Shown one piece after another: positions 9,023 through 17,671 of a stretch of 38,669 nucleotides of DNA. Origin of the DNA: Candidatus Latescibacterota bacterium (GTDB lineage Bacteria > Latescibacterota > UBA2968 > UBA8231); contig JAGWBY010000034.1 in assembly GCA_021295675.1 (NCBI GenBank), positions 1-38,669 on the forward strand, in the 5' to 3' direction. Made by a program: the position numbers and the translations under genes. The notes beneath the pieces were generated by a model that saw nothing but the letters and a program-made list of their open reading frames with translations, searched no databases and was not told the origin of the DNA. Positions within the stretch are counted from its first letter, which is position 1. Each line of letters opens with the position of its first letter.

Positions 9023-9841
9023 GTGATCAAATTGAGCACAATGGCCCGCGAGACGCCCACTGCCACCATTGATCAGGTCGTCGAGCAGGCCCGCCAGTTG
9101 CAGTTGGACGGCGTCGATTTCCATTTGTCGGGCATGGACCGCAGCACCCAGTACATCAACCACGTCAAGCGTCTCTGTCTCAAGAGCGGCTTAAACATTG
9201 GCTACGCTGGAGCCGGCAGCTTTGTGGGGCCGCCCGAGGACCGGGCCAAGCGGATGGAGCAGGGCCGCTCCGACGTCGATGCCGCGGCTTTGCTAGGAGC
9301 ACAGGTGCTGCGCGTTTTCGCGCGCCACAAGTGGCCGAACACCGTCGAGGAACAAGAAGCCCTGTGGCGTCCGATGATCGAGGATTTCCAGGCGATTGCC
9401 GGCTACGCGGCCCAACGCGGGGTCATGGTCGCCTTGCAAAACCACGACAACGGCAGTTTCGCCATGACCGCAGACCAAGTGCTGCGCATTCTGCGCGAGA
9501 CCGAGCGCGACAATTTCAGCTTCCTGTTGGATACTGGGCAGTGGCTGGGAGCTATTGGCTCGCATCCGCGCGGCGAGTTCGATCCGAATGTCGATTTGTA
9601 CAAAGACTATCTGGAGCCGACTGCTCCGTTTGCCACGTACGTGCGGGCCAAGATCTACAAGATCGACAGTGGCGTTGAGGAGTTTATCGACTACAGACGC
9701 GTGTTAGAAATTCTGCGCGGGGTAAATTTCAACGGCACGATCGGCTTGGTATTCGAACTGGGCGAGTTCAACAGTTGTAGCCATGCGGAATGCATGCGCT
9801 TGGCCGTGGCCCATTTGCGCGAAGTGATCGCCGCTAGCTGA
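9023..9841 (+). CDS. Sugar phosphate isomerase/epimerase (xylose-isomerase-like TIM barrel)
   Basis: A 272-residue protein of the AP-endonuclease-2 / xylose-isomerase-like superfamily, which isomerises or epimerises sugars with a divalent metal. Barrel strands and ligands are visible: DGVDFHL, GLNIGYAG, VLRVFARH, GVMVALQNHDN (metal His), FSFLLDTGQW (Asp) and GLVFELGEFN (Glu). The start is GTG at 9023; its Shine-Dalgarno GAGGAA lies at the end of the SDR gene, so translation is probably coupled. It likely acts on the same sugar as its SDR partner. Confidence 0.85.
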   Translation: MIKLSTMARETPTATIDQVVEQARQLQLDGVDFHLSGMDRSTQYINHVKRLCLKSGLNIGYAGAGSFVGPPEDRAKRMEQGRSDVDAAALLGAQVLRVFARHKWPNTVEEQEALWRPMIEDFQAIAGYAAQRGVMVALQNHDNGSFAMTADQVLRILRETERDNFSFLLDTGQWLGAIGSHPRGEFDPNVDLYKDYLEPTAPFATYVRAKIYKIDSGVEEFIDYRRVLEILRGVNFNGTIGLVFELGEFNSCSHAECMRLAVAHLREVIAAS

Positions 9842-9912
9842 TACAGGATTCCGTTCCATGCGCCGCTAACCTTATTGCCTTATCTTCGTAGGGCCAACTG
9901 AAAGGAATAGCT

Positions 9913-10785
9913 ATGTCCGCACCTGACCCCAGCACCGCCAAGCCCCTCCTCTTTCAACAAAGCCGCGTCGGCTACGTCGATATAGACGAGATTGACCTAC
10001 CCCGGACCAACGCCGCCGGCAAGCCCGTGATTGATCCTACCCCAGAACAGAGGTACTTGTTCGACACCCAGGGTTGGTTGTTGATACCCGGTCTGCTCAG
10101 CGAAGACGAAGTGGAGGAGATGCGGGCCTTTTGCTACCGCTTGCACCAAGATCCGGAATCGCTACCAGAGTCGCAGCGTAGCCCTATTGGCGGCCCTTTG
10201 GAAGAACTGACCGACCACCCCTTTATCGTCGGTTTTATGAACGAATTTCTCGCCCATCCCGACCTGTCGAGCCAGGACTGCTACGGTTTTCGCATGGAAT
10301 CGACCAGCCTAGCTATGCGCCAGACCGGGGAAGGAGGCTTTGGGCCCCACAACGGCAATGGCCTGTGGCGCTTGCCCGGCGACGGACACAACTACCGTTG
10401 CGTGCCCGGCAAGGCGCGCAGCAGCTTGACCTGCGTGGTGTGGGAATTGAACGAGGTCGAGGCCAGTGGCGGCGGCACCCTGTTCATCAGCGGCAGCCAC
10501 AAGGCCGCCTTCCCTTTACCCGCTGGAGCGCAAAGCCTCGATTCAGACCTTTGGACTCGCTACACGTGTCCGGCCGGCTCCCTACTCATTTTCGCCGAGA
10601 GCACCACCCATACCGCTTCTCCATGGGGCAACTCCAATCACGAGCGCTGCGCCATCTTCAGCCGCTACAATTACGTCGATAGCAAATGGCACAAGTGGCA
10701 ACCCCATCCCGAGGCGCTAGAAGCCATGCCGCCCAAGCGCCGCACGCTCTTCCGGCCCGTCCACGTCGAAGGCAATCTGATATAG
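9913..10785 (+). CDS. Phytanoyl-CoA dioxygenase family protein (no. 1)
   Basis: Fe(II)/2-oxoglutarate-dependent dioxygenase-like jelly-roll protein of 290 residues. The proximal iron site is H146 in GPHNGNG, without the normal HxD aspartate. The family block GGGTLFISGSHKAAF and the distal histidine H233 (STTHTASPW) are present. The HN/HG variant is common among large PhyH paralogue sets in uncultured bacteria, so activity may be retained or altered. AAAGGAA precedes the ATG. It follows the SDR-isomerase pair by 71 bases and may belong to the same unit. The substrate is unknown. Confidence 0.82.
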   Translation: MSAPDPSTAKPLLFQQSRVGYVDIDEIDLPRTNAAGKPVIDPTPEQRYLFDTQGWLLIPGLLSEDEVEEMRAFCYRLHQDPESLPESQRSPIGGPLEELTDHPFIVGFMNEFLAHPDLSSQDCYGFRMESTSLAMRQTGEGGFGPHNGNGLWRLPGDGHNYRCVPGKARSSLTCVVWELNEVEASGGGTLFISGSHKAAFPLPAGAQSLDSDLWTRYTCPAGSLLIFAESTTHTASPWGNSNHERCAIFSRYNYVDSKWHKWQPHPEALEAMPPKRRTLFRPVHVEGNLI

Positions 10786-10807
10786 TGCGCGACAGTAGAA
10801 TCGAAAA

Positions 10808-11224
10808 TCAGTGATCGTCGCCCGAGTAAATCCACATAGATTGAGTTCTACCAGCCCGTTCAAAACCGAGCTTACTGTAGAAGTTGATCGCCTCGCCATC
10901 CGCAACCAGTATGTGCTGATGAAAGCCTTCGTACATCGACATGAGTCTTCTCATTAATGCCGATCCAATTCCCCGTCGTTGATAGTCTGGATGAATCAGC
11001 AAATGGGGATAGTACACAACTAAATGACCATCGGAGATCGCATTTCCTAATCCTATCAAACGATCTCCATCCCAAGCAGTCCATAGCGAATGTGAGTTTA
11101 GTAAGCCGTTGCGAAGCGCAGTCGGCTTCTTGGCCGCGGACCAATCATTCGCTACATACAGTTCCCGTATGGCTTCCAGCGAAATATTGCGCGTATCGCT
11201 ATAGGAAATCACTGCGCTAGTCAT
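10808..11224 (-). CDS. GNAT family N-acetyltransferase
   Basis: A 138-residue acyl-CoA-dependent acetyltransferase. Motif A is clear: LIHPDYQRRGIGSALM (Q82, the R/Q-x-x-G-x-G/A loop), followed by the C-terminal GEAINFYSKLGFERAG typical of GNATs. It is the last gene of a minus-strand group and its start overlaps the end of the ABM gene by 8 bases, so it is translated from the same mRNA. The acceptor substrate cannot be told. Confidence 0.88.
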   Translation of the reverse strand: MTSAVISYSDTRNISLEAIRELYVANDWSAAKKPTALRNGLLNSHSLWTAWDGDRLIGLGNAISDGHLVVYYPHLLIHPDYQRRGIGSALMRRLMSMYEGFHQHILVADGEAINFYSKLGFERAGRTQSMWIYSGDDH

Positions 11225-11510
11225 AAACGCTCACATAGTGTTCCACTTCGGGAAATGGGTCGTAAAAGTGATGTAACATCTTGCGCCACTCTTGGTACTG
11301 TTCAGATCCCCTAAAACCAACAGTATGATCTTCAAGCGTTTGCCAGTTCACCAGTAGGATATAACGGTTACCTTTCTCAATACAGTTCTGGAGCTGATGG
11401 GAAATGTAGCCGTTCATACTTGATATAATCTTTTGCGCCTTGCCAAAAGCAGCCTCAAACTCCTTCTCACGACCGGGCTTAACGTCTAGTATTGCGACTT
11501 CTAAAACCAT
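11217..11510 (-). CDS. Antibiotic biosynthesis monooxygenase (ABM) domain protein
   Basis: A 97-residue ferredoxin-like dimeric ABM/YgiN-type protein: VLEVAILDVKPGREKEFEAA, YISHQLQNCIEKGNRYILLV, W(Q)TLEDHTVGFRGSEQYQEW. Members are small cofactor-free monooxygenases or stress/haem-related proteins. It overlaps the downstream GNAT gene and follows the small membrane protein closely, an operon arrangement. No strong Shine-Dalgarno sequence is seen. Confidence 0.87.
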   Translation of the reverse strand: MVLEVAILDVKPGREKEFEAAFGKAQKIISSMNGYISHQLQNCIEKGNRYILLVNWQTLEDHTVGFRGSEQYQEWRKMLHHFYDPFPEVEHYVSVYD

Positions 11511-11516
11511 TTTTAG

Positions 11517-11786
11517 CTAGGACTCTTTCTGACTTTTTAACACTAGCGTCATGGCGACCAAGACCACAACAAGGATGACTAGGCCGCCAAGGACAGCCAT
11601 TTTGAGCAACTGTCTATACATCTCTAACGACGGCACTTCCGTCAAAAAAAACGATACCACGACGACAATCACGACGATCCATGCCGCTAGCCGCAGCCGA
11701 TGAATGGATTTAGGCAGATTTCGCCTGAAGAGGGAAGGGATACCATCAGAAGCTATGCTTGCGATCGTATCAAATAGAAGATTCAT
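11517..11786 (-). CDS. Small membrane protein with two transmembrane segments
   Basis: About 89 residues from ATG 11786 (or 98 from TTG 11813, directly after the upstream stop). Two hydrophobic helices are plain: LAAWIVVIVVVVSFFL and MAVLGGLVILVVVLVAMTLVL, with a short loop EVPSLEMYRQLLK and a basic C-terminus. I do not recognise a family. It sits between the methyltransferase and ABM genes on the same strand and is probably cotranscribed. Confidence 0.55.
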   Translation of the reverse strand: MNLLFDTIASIASDGIPSLFRRNLPKSIHRLRLAAWIVVIVVVVSFFLTEVPSLEMYRQLLKMAVLGGLVILVVVLVAMTLVLKSQKES

Positions 11787-11813
11787 CTGTCTTGTGCTTA
11801 TTTGCGAAGGCAA

Positions 11814-12512
11814 TTAGCCAGTTTCTACCGGCACCATGCAACCGTAGTAAAAGAACTCTCCGGTTGTTCCAACTGAACCTTTCCAGCCAAGATCGCGCAA
11901 TTGCCGTTCCAACTGAGTCGGGTCGTGGAATACTTTTACGATGTTAAACGTCTGGCCATCGTTCAGCTTCCGTTCCATTACGCCAGAATCGTCGATTGCA
12001 GCGTGATCCCGTGCAGTTGATTCCTGAGTTGCCAGACCATCGACAAAGAAAGCTCTACCCCCCGGTTTTAGGGCAGCGCGAACCATCTCCCATAATCGAT
12101 TGAATTGCTGTGCCGGAACGTGCGACAGCCAGAAACCAAAAAAGACAAAATCATACTTTTCGGTCGGCCACCACTCAAAAAGATCCGCCACCACGTACTG
12201 CACCGGAGCATCACCGATCTTGGTGCGATTGATCTCAATCGTCTCGGGAGAAGCATCTATGGCCGTCAAGTCAGCGGCACCCTGCACCAAACATGTTGTC
12301 CACAATCCCGTGCCGCAAGCAAGCTCAAGACATTTGCCGAACGGCCGCTCTCGCTCCAGTGCCGATCGCACAGCGTCCAACTCTGCATGCCACTGTAATT
12401 TGTGCTCGTCGCCCCGGTCGTATCGCCCCTGGCGCGAATGCCACTCGTCATACTCGTCAGCGCGCGCCCGATAATAGGCGACTTGTTCCTGCAGAATTGA
12501 TTTGTCAACCAT
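11814..12512 (-). CDS. Class I SAM-dependent methyltransferase
   Basis: A 232-residue Rossmann methyltransferase. Motif I is CLELACGTGLWT, motif II TAIDASPETIE, motif III/IV YDFVFFGFWLSHV, and the post-motif is LKPGGRAFFVDG. The N-terminal YYRARADEYDEWHSRQGRY is typical of small-molecule methyltransferases. The ATG at 12512 follows GAGAGG by about 7 bases. It leads the group membrane protein / ABM / GNAT. The substrate is unknown. Confidence 0.88.
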   Translation of the reverse strand: MVDKSILQEQVAYYRARADEYDEWHSRQGRYDRGDEHKLQWHAELDAVRSALERERPFGKCLELACGTGLWTTCLVQGAADLTAIDASPETIEINRTKIGDAPVQYVVADLFEWWPTEKYDFVFFGFWLSHVPAQQFNRLWEMVRAALKPGGRAFFVDGLATQESTARDHAAIDDSGVMERKLNDGQTFNIVKVFHDPTQLERQLRDLGWKGSVGTTGEFFYYGCMVPVETG

Positions 12513-12607
12513 AATTTGCCTCTCAATTCTTTATCGAAGTTTAAGAATTTCTACTCGTTTGCGATTTCGATACTAGACCTGCACCGTCACAATGTCAACC
12601 ATAGTTA

Positions 12608-13387
12608 TCAACCGACTCCTTGTCGAAGTGCCGTCACAATGGGTTGAAAATAGCCAGACTGCTCAGGCTCGTGCCAAGTGATTTTGGCAAATCCGGCTGA
12701 CTCCAAGGCCGCAGTAAGCTCGCTGCGTCTCATCGCTCTGTAGCGAGTCCTGATCTCCTTCACCCGCCATTCATCTGTTACCTGATTCATAATAAAAAGC
12801 CGCAGTAGATAGGTATCTGATTTCTTGGACCAGTCCCAGATCTGAAACACTATTACTTCTTCCTCACGTGTACCGCCGGGATTCATAGCTATAAACGATG
12901 GTTTTTCGGCGAGCAACCGATCGTAATCGCGGATACTGGCAACGAACAATCCTTTGTCCGTCAGTACGTGCCGGATATTTCGCAGAGCAAGAGCTAAATC
13001 TTCGTCAGTCAAAAGGTGCGGCAGGGAATTGTCACAGCTAATCACTACGTCGAATTTCTGATCAAACGCGCATTTTAACTCGCGCACATCGGCAACCGCG
13101 AATCGCATATTGAGCCCTCGCTTGTCAGCTTCTAATTGCGCCCTTACGACCGCCTCCGAGCTAAGATCGGACGCAAAAACTTCGTATCCTCGCTGCGCCA
13201 AGCCAATTGCCTGAGTGCCGATTCCGCAGGAACAGTCTAGGACAACTGATGCACTCGCTGAAGACTCACATCGAATCAACTGATATAGCACGGACGACTG
13301 CCGTTCGATTGCCGATTCCCAATCTGCGTAAACGTGATGATAATTAGCAGCCAGATCGTCGTAAAAACGTTTGACGGATTCACTCAT
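12608..13387 (-). CDS. Class I SAM-dependent methyltransferase (glycine/sarcosine-type relative)
   Basis: A 259-residue methyltransferase with FYDDLAANYHHVYADWESAI at the N-terminus, a form seen in glycine/sarcosine N-methyltransferase-like proteins. Motif I is VLDCSCGIGTQAIGLA, then VFASDLSSEAV, VVISCDNSLPHLL and TDKGLFVASIRDYD. The C-terminal beta region (IRTRYRAMRRSELTAALESA) fits that subfamily. An osmolyte-methylation role is possible but unproven. It lies 95 bases upstream of the other methyltransferase on the same strand. Confidence 0.86.
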   Translation of the reverse strand: MSESVKRFYDDLAANYHHVYADWESAIERQSSVLYQLIRCESSASASVVLDCSCGIGTQAIGLAQRGYEVFASDLSSEAVVRAQLEADKRGLNMRFAVADVRELKCAFDQKFDVVISCDNSLPHLLTDEDLALALRNIRHVLTDKGLFVASIRDYDRLLAEKPSFIAMNPGGTREEEVIVFQIWDWSKKSDTYLLRLFIMNQVTDEWRVKEIRTRYRAMRRSELTAALESAGFAKITWHEPEQSGYFQPIVTALRQGVG

Positions 13388-13426
13388 ATTGACGACTCTC
13401 TCAACGAGTCTATGCTTCTTGGGACA

Positions 13427-14267
13427 CTATCGATCACCCGGAAGTTCCACATAATCAATTTCCATCGGCTGCTTGAGCCGCTCTTCCAGTTCCAGCAGAT
13501 CTGGTCGGCCGTCCGGCACATCCATATCTATAGTCCCTCACTTTCATATACGCCTTCTCTGCCCGCGTCCACGACACCTGAATGCCGTCCTGTGCAATGG
13601 CTATGCGAGAATGTGTCATATGTCCCTCGCCAATGAGCTGAAGAAGAAGAGCTAATACGCCAGACTCTGGACGCGCTGTAATCCCCTCAATCTCGTCGTA
13701 AACGACCCAATCCCCAAAATCCAGCAAGCGATAGGTAATCACCTGATGATTAGTCACCCTAACATTCGGCGTCGAAAGCGTATCTATGTACGAATACCGG
13801 CCTGGTCTGCCCGGCCCGTCCTTCCATCTGACCCGCACATTTACGGCCAGTTTCGGCATCGGCCCTTCCACCACCTCGCGGATGACCCGATCTAGCCGAT
13901 AGTCCACTTCCATATTCTGTTCGTAGCGATAGTTCAGCAGGGCGTACCGCGGTGCCGTATGCTCCGTCTGCCCAGTCACCTCCAAAAACGACCGGAACCA
14001 CTCCTCGTGCCCGATAAACAGGGGCGGGCCGTCCGGATCGCGTTCCCTAGCTTGCCGCACAAGATAAAACACTACCTCCGCCAACCACGCGCCATGGGTC
14101 GCCGCTGTTAGTTCATAATCACCATAATGCTGCCGCATCGCCTCCAGCACCTCTGAACGATCCACTACATTATAGTCTCCCTCTACACCTATCGATTGAT
14201 CCGGTAGCGACAAAAGACAGAGGACAGTTGCGAACCTCAAACTCCCAATGTATTGAAAGCTGGTCAT
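13427..14267 (-). CDS. Protein of unknown function, C-terminus displaced by a frameshift
   Basis: The first frame starts MTSFQYIGSLRFATVLCLLS (a possible weak signal peptide) and contains EVLEAMRQHYGDYELTAATH, GPPLFIGHEEWFRSFLE, EVVEGPMPKLAVNVRVRW and VVYDEIEGITARPESGVLAL. It ends in an unlikely Arg/Gly-rich tail, with its stop at 13455. The neighbouring frame over 13427-13520 reads as good protein (DMDVPDGRPDLLELEERL, MEIDYVELPGDR), so one extra base near 13522 has probably displaced the true C-terminus; the corrected gene ends at 13427. No family recognised. It is downstream of the PhyH operon on the same strand. Confidence 0.6.
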
Positions 14268-14350
14268 AACCTACATCCGTCTGCGTAAAAGGTTTTTGTA
14301 TCTAGGGGGTCATTGGACGCTCAGATCGTCAAAACGGCAACGCAAGATTC

Positions 14351-15112
14351 CTATTGCAGCAACTCGCCGGGGATGCGCGAGCCGGGATATTCGATGGCCG
14401 GCACCTCGTCGGTCCAATAGGCGGGAACGGTATCCGGACGCCGGTGCCAAGCCAACACCAATGTGCGGCGTTCGTCGGTCTGATTGCGATACGCCGAATG
14501 CAGCACGCGGGCATCGGCCAGCACCAAGTCGCCGGCCTTGACGCGGACATCGACTTGATCGGGATGGTCGCTGAACATGGTCGGGTGATTTTCTTCTATG
14601 AAACGCGCCCCTTGCTCGTGAGCTGGCACCATTTCATCGTGTAGGGGAATGCGCTTGTGGTGCGTGCCGGGGATGACTTTGAGGCAGCCGTTTTCCGGCG
14701 CGGTATCGCTCAAGTAGTAGGACACAAAGATGATCTGCGGCCACGGCGAACAGCTCAAAGGGTCGTTCCACTGCATCCAGTCCTGGTGCCAGTACAGGGC
14801 CGGTTCGCCGGGGTCTTTGGTCAAGAGGATGATGCCGCCCGTGCTGGCAAAGTCGCCTAGGCCCATTTGTCCGAGGGCGCGGCGCGTGGGCGGCCAGTCG
14901 AGCAACTTCTGGATAGTCGGGTTGTCCTCCCCGCGCGCAGTGACGTGCTGGCCCTGGTACTTGAAGTCGGGCGGCGGCACCCAGTCCTCCATCATGCGCT
15001 CGGTCTCGTCGTGCAATTCCCGTAAGAATTCGTCGCTGAGAATGTTATCGACCACGCAGAATCCATCGCGCAACAACTGTTGGCGTTTTTCTACAGCTTC
15101 TTCAGGAGTCAT
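14351..15112 (-). CDS. Phytanoyl-CoA dioxygenase family protein (no. 2)
   Basis: Fe(II)/2-oxoglutarate dioxygenase of 253 residues with a complete canonical iron site: H109-Q-D111 in LYWHQDW and H205 in ARVLHSAYRN. The family block NGCLKVIPGTHHKR is present. An arginine after H205 (TDERRTLV) could bind 2-oxoglutarate. GAGG stands before the ATG. It is the last gene of a three-PhyH minus-strand operon, 34 bases after the next. The substrate is not known; oxidative attack on a methyl-branched or decorated small molecule is plausible. Confidence 0.9.
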   Translation of the reverse strand: MTPEEAVEKRQQLLRDGFCVVDNILSDEFLRELHDETERMMEDWVPPPDFKYQGQHVTARGEDNPTIQKLLDWPPTRRALGQMGLGDFASTGGIILLTKDPGEPALYWHQDWMQWNDPLSCSPWPQIIFVSYYLSDTAPENGCLKVIPGTHHKRIPLHDEMVPAHEQGARFIEENHPTMFSDHPDQVDVRVKAGDLVLADARVLHSAYRNQTDERRTLVLAWHRRPDTVPAYWTDEVPAIEYPGSRIPGELLQ

Positions 15113-15146
15113 CGAAAACCTCGTCGAAAGGTGTGTGATCAGTACT

Positions 15147-16346
15147 TCAATCTTGATAAGGCTCGGTGCGGCCTCCGGTCAAGGCGCGGTCAAAGCTAGG
15201 GCGCAGCAGTTCGGTTAAAACGGGCGGCAACTCGCCTCGCTGCGCTTTGAGTGCCCACAGCGGCGGCACAGCGTGGGGCGGCTGCACCAAGCCAGTGCGA
15301 TCGTCGGCTTTTTTGTACGCGTATAGGCTACACCAGCGGGTCTGCCGATCCTCCCCTTTGGGAGCTACGCTGTGTGCTCCGTGCGACAGGCAGCACACGA
15401 CCGAGCCGGGGGGTAATTCGAGATGTTCGATAGCCAGCGGCTTTCCGGTAATGGGATGGACGCGTCCCTTGAGCCAACCAGCTTCGATCTCCTCGTCGGT
15501 GGCCGCTCGGCAGTTGTCTGGGTCGCGGAACAGGTGGCTACCCCGAATGAGCTTTAGACCGCCATCATCATCGACGCTAAAACCCTCGGGATAGCACAGG
15601 GTGAGGTTGGTATTGGGCTGGGCTTGGTATTCGGCCACATCGCGGACGGGCCCGCGGTCGTAGCCAGCACCTATCTTGTGGCTGTGCCAGCTACCGCCAG
15701 CGTAACCCGGCGGCCGCGTCAGAAGCTGGTTGTGATCGAAATACACAGCCTCCGTGCCCAAGCACAGCTTCTGTAGGTGCAGCATCTGCGGATGGGTCAG
15801 CACATCCATGAGGAACGGGACGTGGCCAGCGGGAAAATACTCGGTGAAAACGCTGTGCCGCCGCAGAGTCGGCACACCAGCTTCGTCGGTTTTTTGCGGG
15901 GCTTTCTGGCTGCCGCCCAAGGCACTGGCAATGGCCTCGGCGCTGAGTTGGCACTCGGGTGGGCGGCGACCCAAGGTGAGCCAATCTATCTGACTCCAGT
16001 CCGCCTGCAAAAGGGCGTCGTTGCGCCGTTGGCCATACTGCAGCGCCTCAGTCCAAGTCTCAATGACGGACGGGGGCACAATGCCCCGCAGCACGGCGTA
16101 CCCATCGCGCAAATAGGCGTCGCGGTCGAATTGGGCCTCCAGTTTGTCCAAGTCAAAAATATCGCGGCGCTCGGCCTCCAAACGCTCCCAGTCTTCTGCC
16201 GTCCATTGTAGAGGCGTCGGCTCGCCGCCGAGGAAGTCCGGCCGACTCGCCCGAGCCAAATCGCTGGTGGAACAGTGTATAAAGCGCTCCCACAGCGGAT
16301 CGGCCAATTGATCTTCAAGCAAGGGGTTGGGAGGCATTGATATCAC
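15147..16346 (-). CDS. Phytanoyl-CoA dioxygenase-like protein (no. 3, long variant)
   Basis: A 399-residue PhyH-like protein, longer than the usual 250-300. The N-terminal third (LWERFIHCSTSDLARASRPD, DRDAYLRDGYAVLRGIVPP) leads into the jelly roll. The proximal site is H221-S-H223 (GSWHSHKIGAGYD) rather than HxD, followed by GGLKLIRGSHLFRD and distal LSHGAHSVAPKG (H325 or H322). A His at the Asp position would be an unusual iron ligand set. The start GTG 16346 overlaps the upstream gene's stop as GTGA, suggesting coupled translation; ATG 16337 is an alternative. Confidence 0.75.
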   Translation of the reverse strand: MISMPPNPLLEDQLADPLWERFIHCSTSDLARASRPDFLGGEPTPLQWTAEDWERLEAERRDIFDLDKLEAQFDRDAYLRDGYAVLRGIVPPSVIETWTEALQYGQRRNDALLQADWSQIDWLTLGRRPPECQLSAEAIASALGGSQKAPQKTDEAGVPTLRRHSVFTEYFPAGHVPFLMDVLTHPQMLHLQKLCLGTEAVYFDHNQLLTRPPGYAGGSWHSHKIGAGYDRGPVRDVAEYQAQPNTNLTLCYPEGFSVDDDGGLKLIRGSHLFRDPDNCRAATDEEIEAGWLKGRVHPITGKPLAIEHLELPPGSVVCCLSHGAHSVAPKGEDRQTRWCSLYAYKKADDRTGLVQPPHAVPPLWALKAQRGELPPVLTELLRPSFDRALTGGRTEPYQD

Positions 16347-17134
16347 GAGCTTGTTCCCTCGTCAACGCTTTCAAAAAGCGACGGAAAAAAGCGATGCGGA
16401 TCGGCCGGCTCGCCAAAGAGGATTTGCTGCCGCCGGGTCAGGTCGGCCGGCGGTTGCACGCGCCTGTTGGTCCAGGCCATTTGCGAGACGCAGTACTTGT
16501 AGAGCAAGGCGCGCCGCTGGTGGTGCCCGTGCCAAGCAGCCGTCCCGTGAGTCAGAGCCTCGGAAAACAAAGTAACAGAGCCAGCCGGAGCCGAGGGGAT
16601 GATCACACAGGAGGCCTGTTCGGGCGCGTCGGCAATCGGTTGCGGCAGGATAAAATTGCTCTTGTGGCTGCCGGGGATGCAGCAAAAGCCGCCGTAGTCT
16701 GGGCCGGCGTCGGTCAAGTTCCAAGTCGCCACGACAAAGCCGTTGAGGATCTGATTGTCGCGCAGGGGATGGTACTGGCCCGGCTGTGCCCCAGAGGTAG
16801 GCGACGTGGCACCGTAGTCGCTGTGCAAGAGGCCTCTGGTCATGCCGTGGCGCAGACACAAGCCGTAGATCCGGTCGAGGCGGAAGCAATCGCCCAAGCG
16901 GAAGCGCAGTACGGGCATGATCTGGGAATGGTCGAGCAGGTCGATGAAGGGCTGGCCCCAGTCCAAAAAGCCCGAGCCGTCGGGGGCGGCACCAAAGCGG
17001 TTGCCCTTTGCCGGCGGCAGGTGCGCGTCGAGCAAGTGGTTGAGAGCGGCCACGTCCTCGGCGTCGAGGACGTTTTCGAGCACCAAATAGCCCTGCACGT
17101 CGAATAGGTATTGTAGTGTCTCGAGGTCGTTCAT
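16343..17134 (-). CDS. Phytanoyl-CoA dioxygenase family protein (no. 4)
   Basis: Iron/2-oxoglutarate dioxygenase, about 263 residues from ATG 17134; a longer TTG start at 17179 is less likely. It has an HxD site (H104-S-D106 in LLHSDYGATSP), the block YGGFCCIPGSHKSNF and distal H196 (ALTHGTAAW). NDLETLQYLFDVQGYLVLEN is the usual PhyH N-terminus. It is the first gene of the PhyH operon and is coupled to no. 3 by GTGA. The upstream region carries the CRISPR-like unit at 17210. The substrate is unknown. Confidence 0.87.
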   Translation of the reverse strand: MNDLETLQYLFDVQGYLVLENVLDAEDVAALNHLLDAHLPPAKGNRFGAAPDGSGFLDWGQPFIDLLDHSQIMPVLRFRLGDCFRLDRIYGLCLRHGMTRGLLHSDYGATSPTSGAQPGQYHPLRDNQILNGFVVATWNLTDAGPDYGGFCCIPGSHKSNFILPQPIADAPEQASCVIIPSAPAGSVTLFSEALTHGTAAWHGHHQRRALLYKYCVSQMAWTNRRVQPPADLTRRQQILFGEPADPHRFFPSLFESVDEGTSS

Positions 17135-17209
17135 GGCTACAGTGAGGCAAGGGTGGTGAAATCCCGAAAATTGTATCAACGGCCTCCAATATAGCCAGAC
17201 CTATGGCGT

Positions 17210-17245
17210 GCTTCAATGAGGATGGGCAGGGACGCCCAGAAATCG
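17210..17245. repeat. Solitary CRISPR-repeat-like unit, copy 1
   Basis: A 36-base unit that begins GCTTCAATGAGG, has an inner inverted repeat TGGGC / GCCCA and ends GAAATCG. The same 12-base head and 7-base tail recur at 18293-18330 around a different but also palindromic centre. The shape (conserved ends, hairpin centre, 36-38 bases) is that of a CRISPR repeat. A weaker third relative may lie at 17137-17163 (GCTACAGTGAGG, AAATC), 73 bases upstream, a CRISPR-like period. Confidence 0.5.
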
Positions 17246-17257
17246 TTGCCGTCGAGC

Positions 17258-17286
17258 TTGCATACACATCATTTTTGATGTATGAT
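17258..17286 (+). promoter_or_regulatory. higBA promoter with internal operator-like inverted repeat
   Basis: TTGCAT (17258-17263), a 17-base spacer, then TATGAT (17281-17286) form a strong sigma70-like promoter. The spacer holds ACATCA-TTTT-TGATGT (17266-17281), a natural operator for the XRE antitoxin. The expected transcription start (about 17293) coincides with the ATG at 17294, so the message may be leaderless; no Shine-Dalgarno sequence is present. Confidence 0.65.
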
Positions 17287-17293
17287 GTAATCT

Positions 17294-17671
17294 ATGTCGC
17301 AACCTTGGCACATCGTCTATTACGAATCTACAGATGGACAATGTCCCATGCGTGAGTTTATCGATGCTCGGAGTCAACGGAACCAAGCCAAACTGCTCGG
17401 TTGGATTGGGCTGCTTGCCGATCAAGGTCCTCACCTGCCTCGCCCTCACGCCGACCTCTTGGAGGACGGGATTCACGAACTGAGGGTTACCTTATCCGGC
17501 GATCAAATACGCTGTCTATATTTCTTTTGTTATCGGGATTTTATTGTTCTTACCCATGCGTTTGTGAAGACGACGGGCCAAGTGCCCAAAGCAGAAATTC
17601 GGAAAACCCGATCAATGCGGATAGACTTTTTGAATCGGTTCAATGAACGCCAACTGAGAGAGTATTTCTGA
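17294..17671 (+). CDS. higB: HigB/RelE-superfamily toxin (Gp49-like)
   Basis: A 125-residue type II toxin predicted to be a ribosome-dependent mRNA interferase. Family features: WHIVYYESTDGQCPMREFID, the helix AKLLGWIGLLADQGPHLPRP, the core LEDGIHELRVTLSGDQIRCL and FIVLTHAFVKTTGQVPKAEI. The gene order, toxin first and XRE antitoxin second, is that of higBA. Its stop overlaps the antitoxin start by one base (TGATG). No Shine-Dalgarno sequence; expression is probably from the leaderless promoter above. It appears intact. Confidence 0.88.
   Translation: MSQPWHIVYYESTDGQCPMREFIDARSQRNQAKLLGWIGLLADQGPHLPRPHADLLEDGIHELRVTLSGDQIRCLYFFCYRDFIVLTHAFVKTTGQVPKAEIRKTRSMRIDFLNRFNERQLREYF

Noticed and set aside
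16337..17107. 256-codon plus-strand frame over the PhyH operon
   Set aside because: It is a shadow of PhyH no. 4 on the other strand, with no motif.
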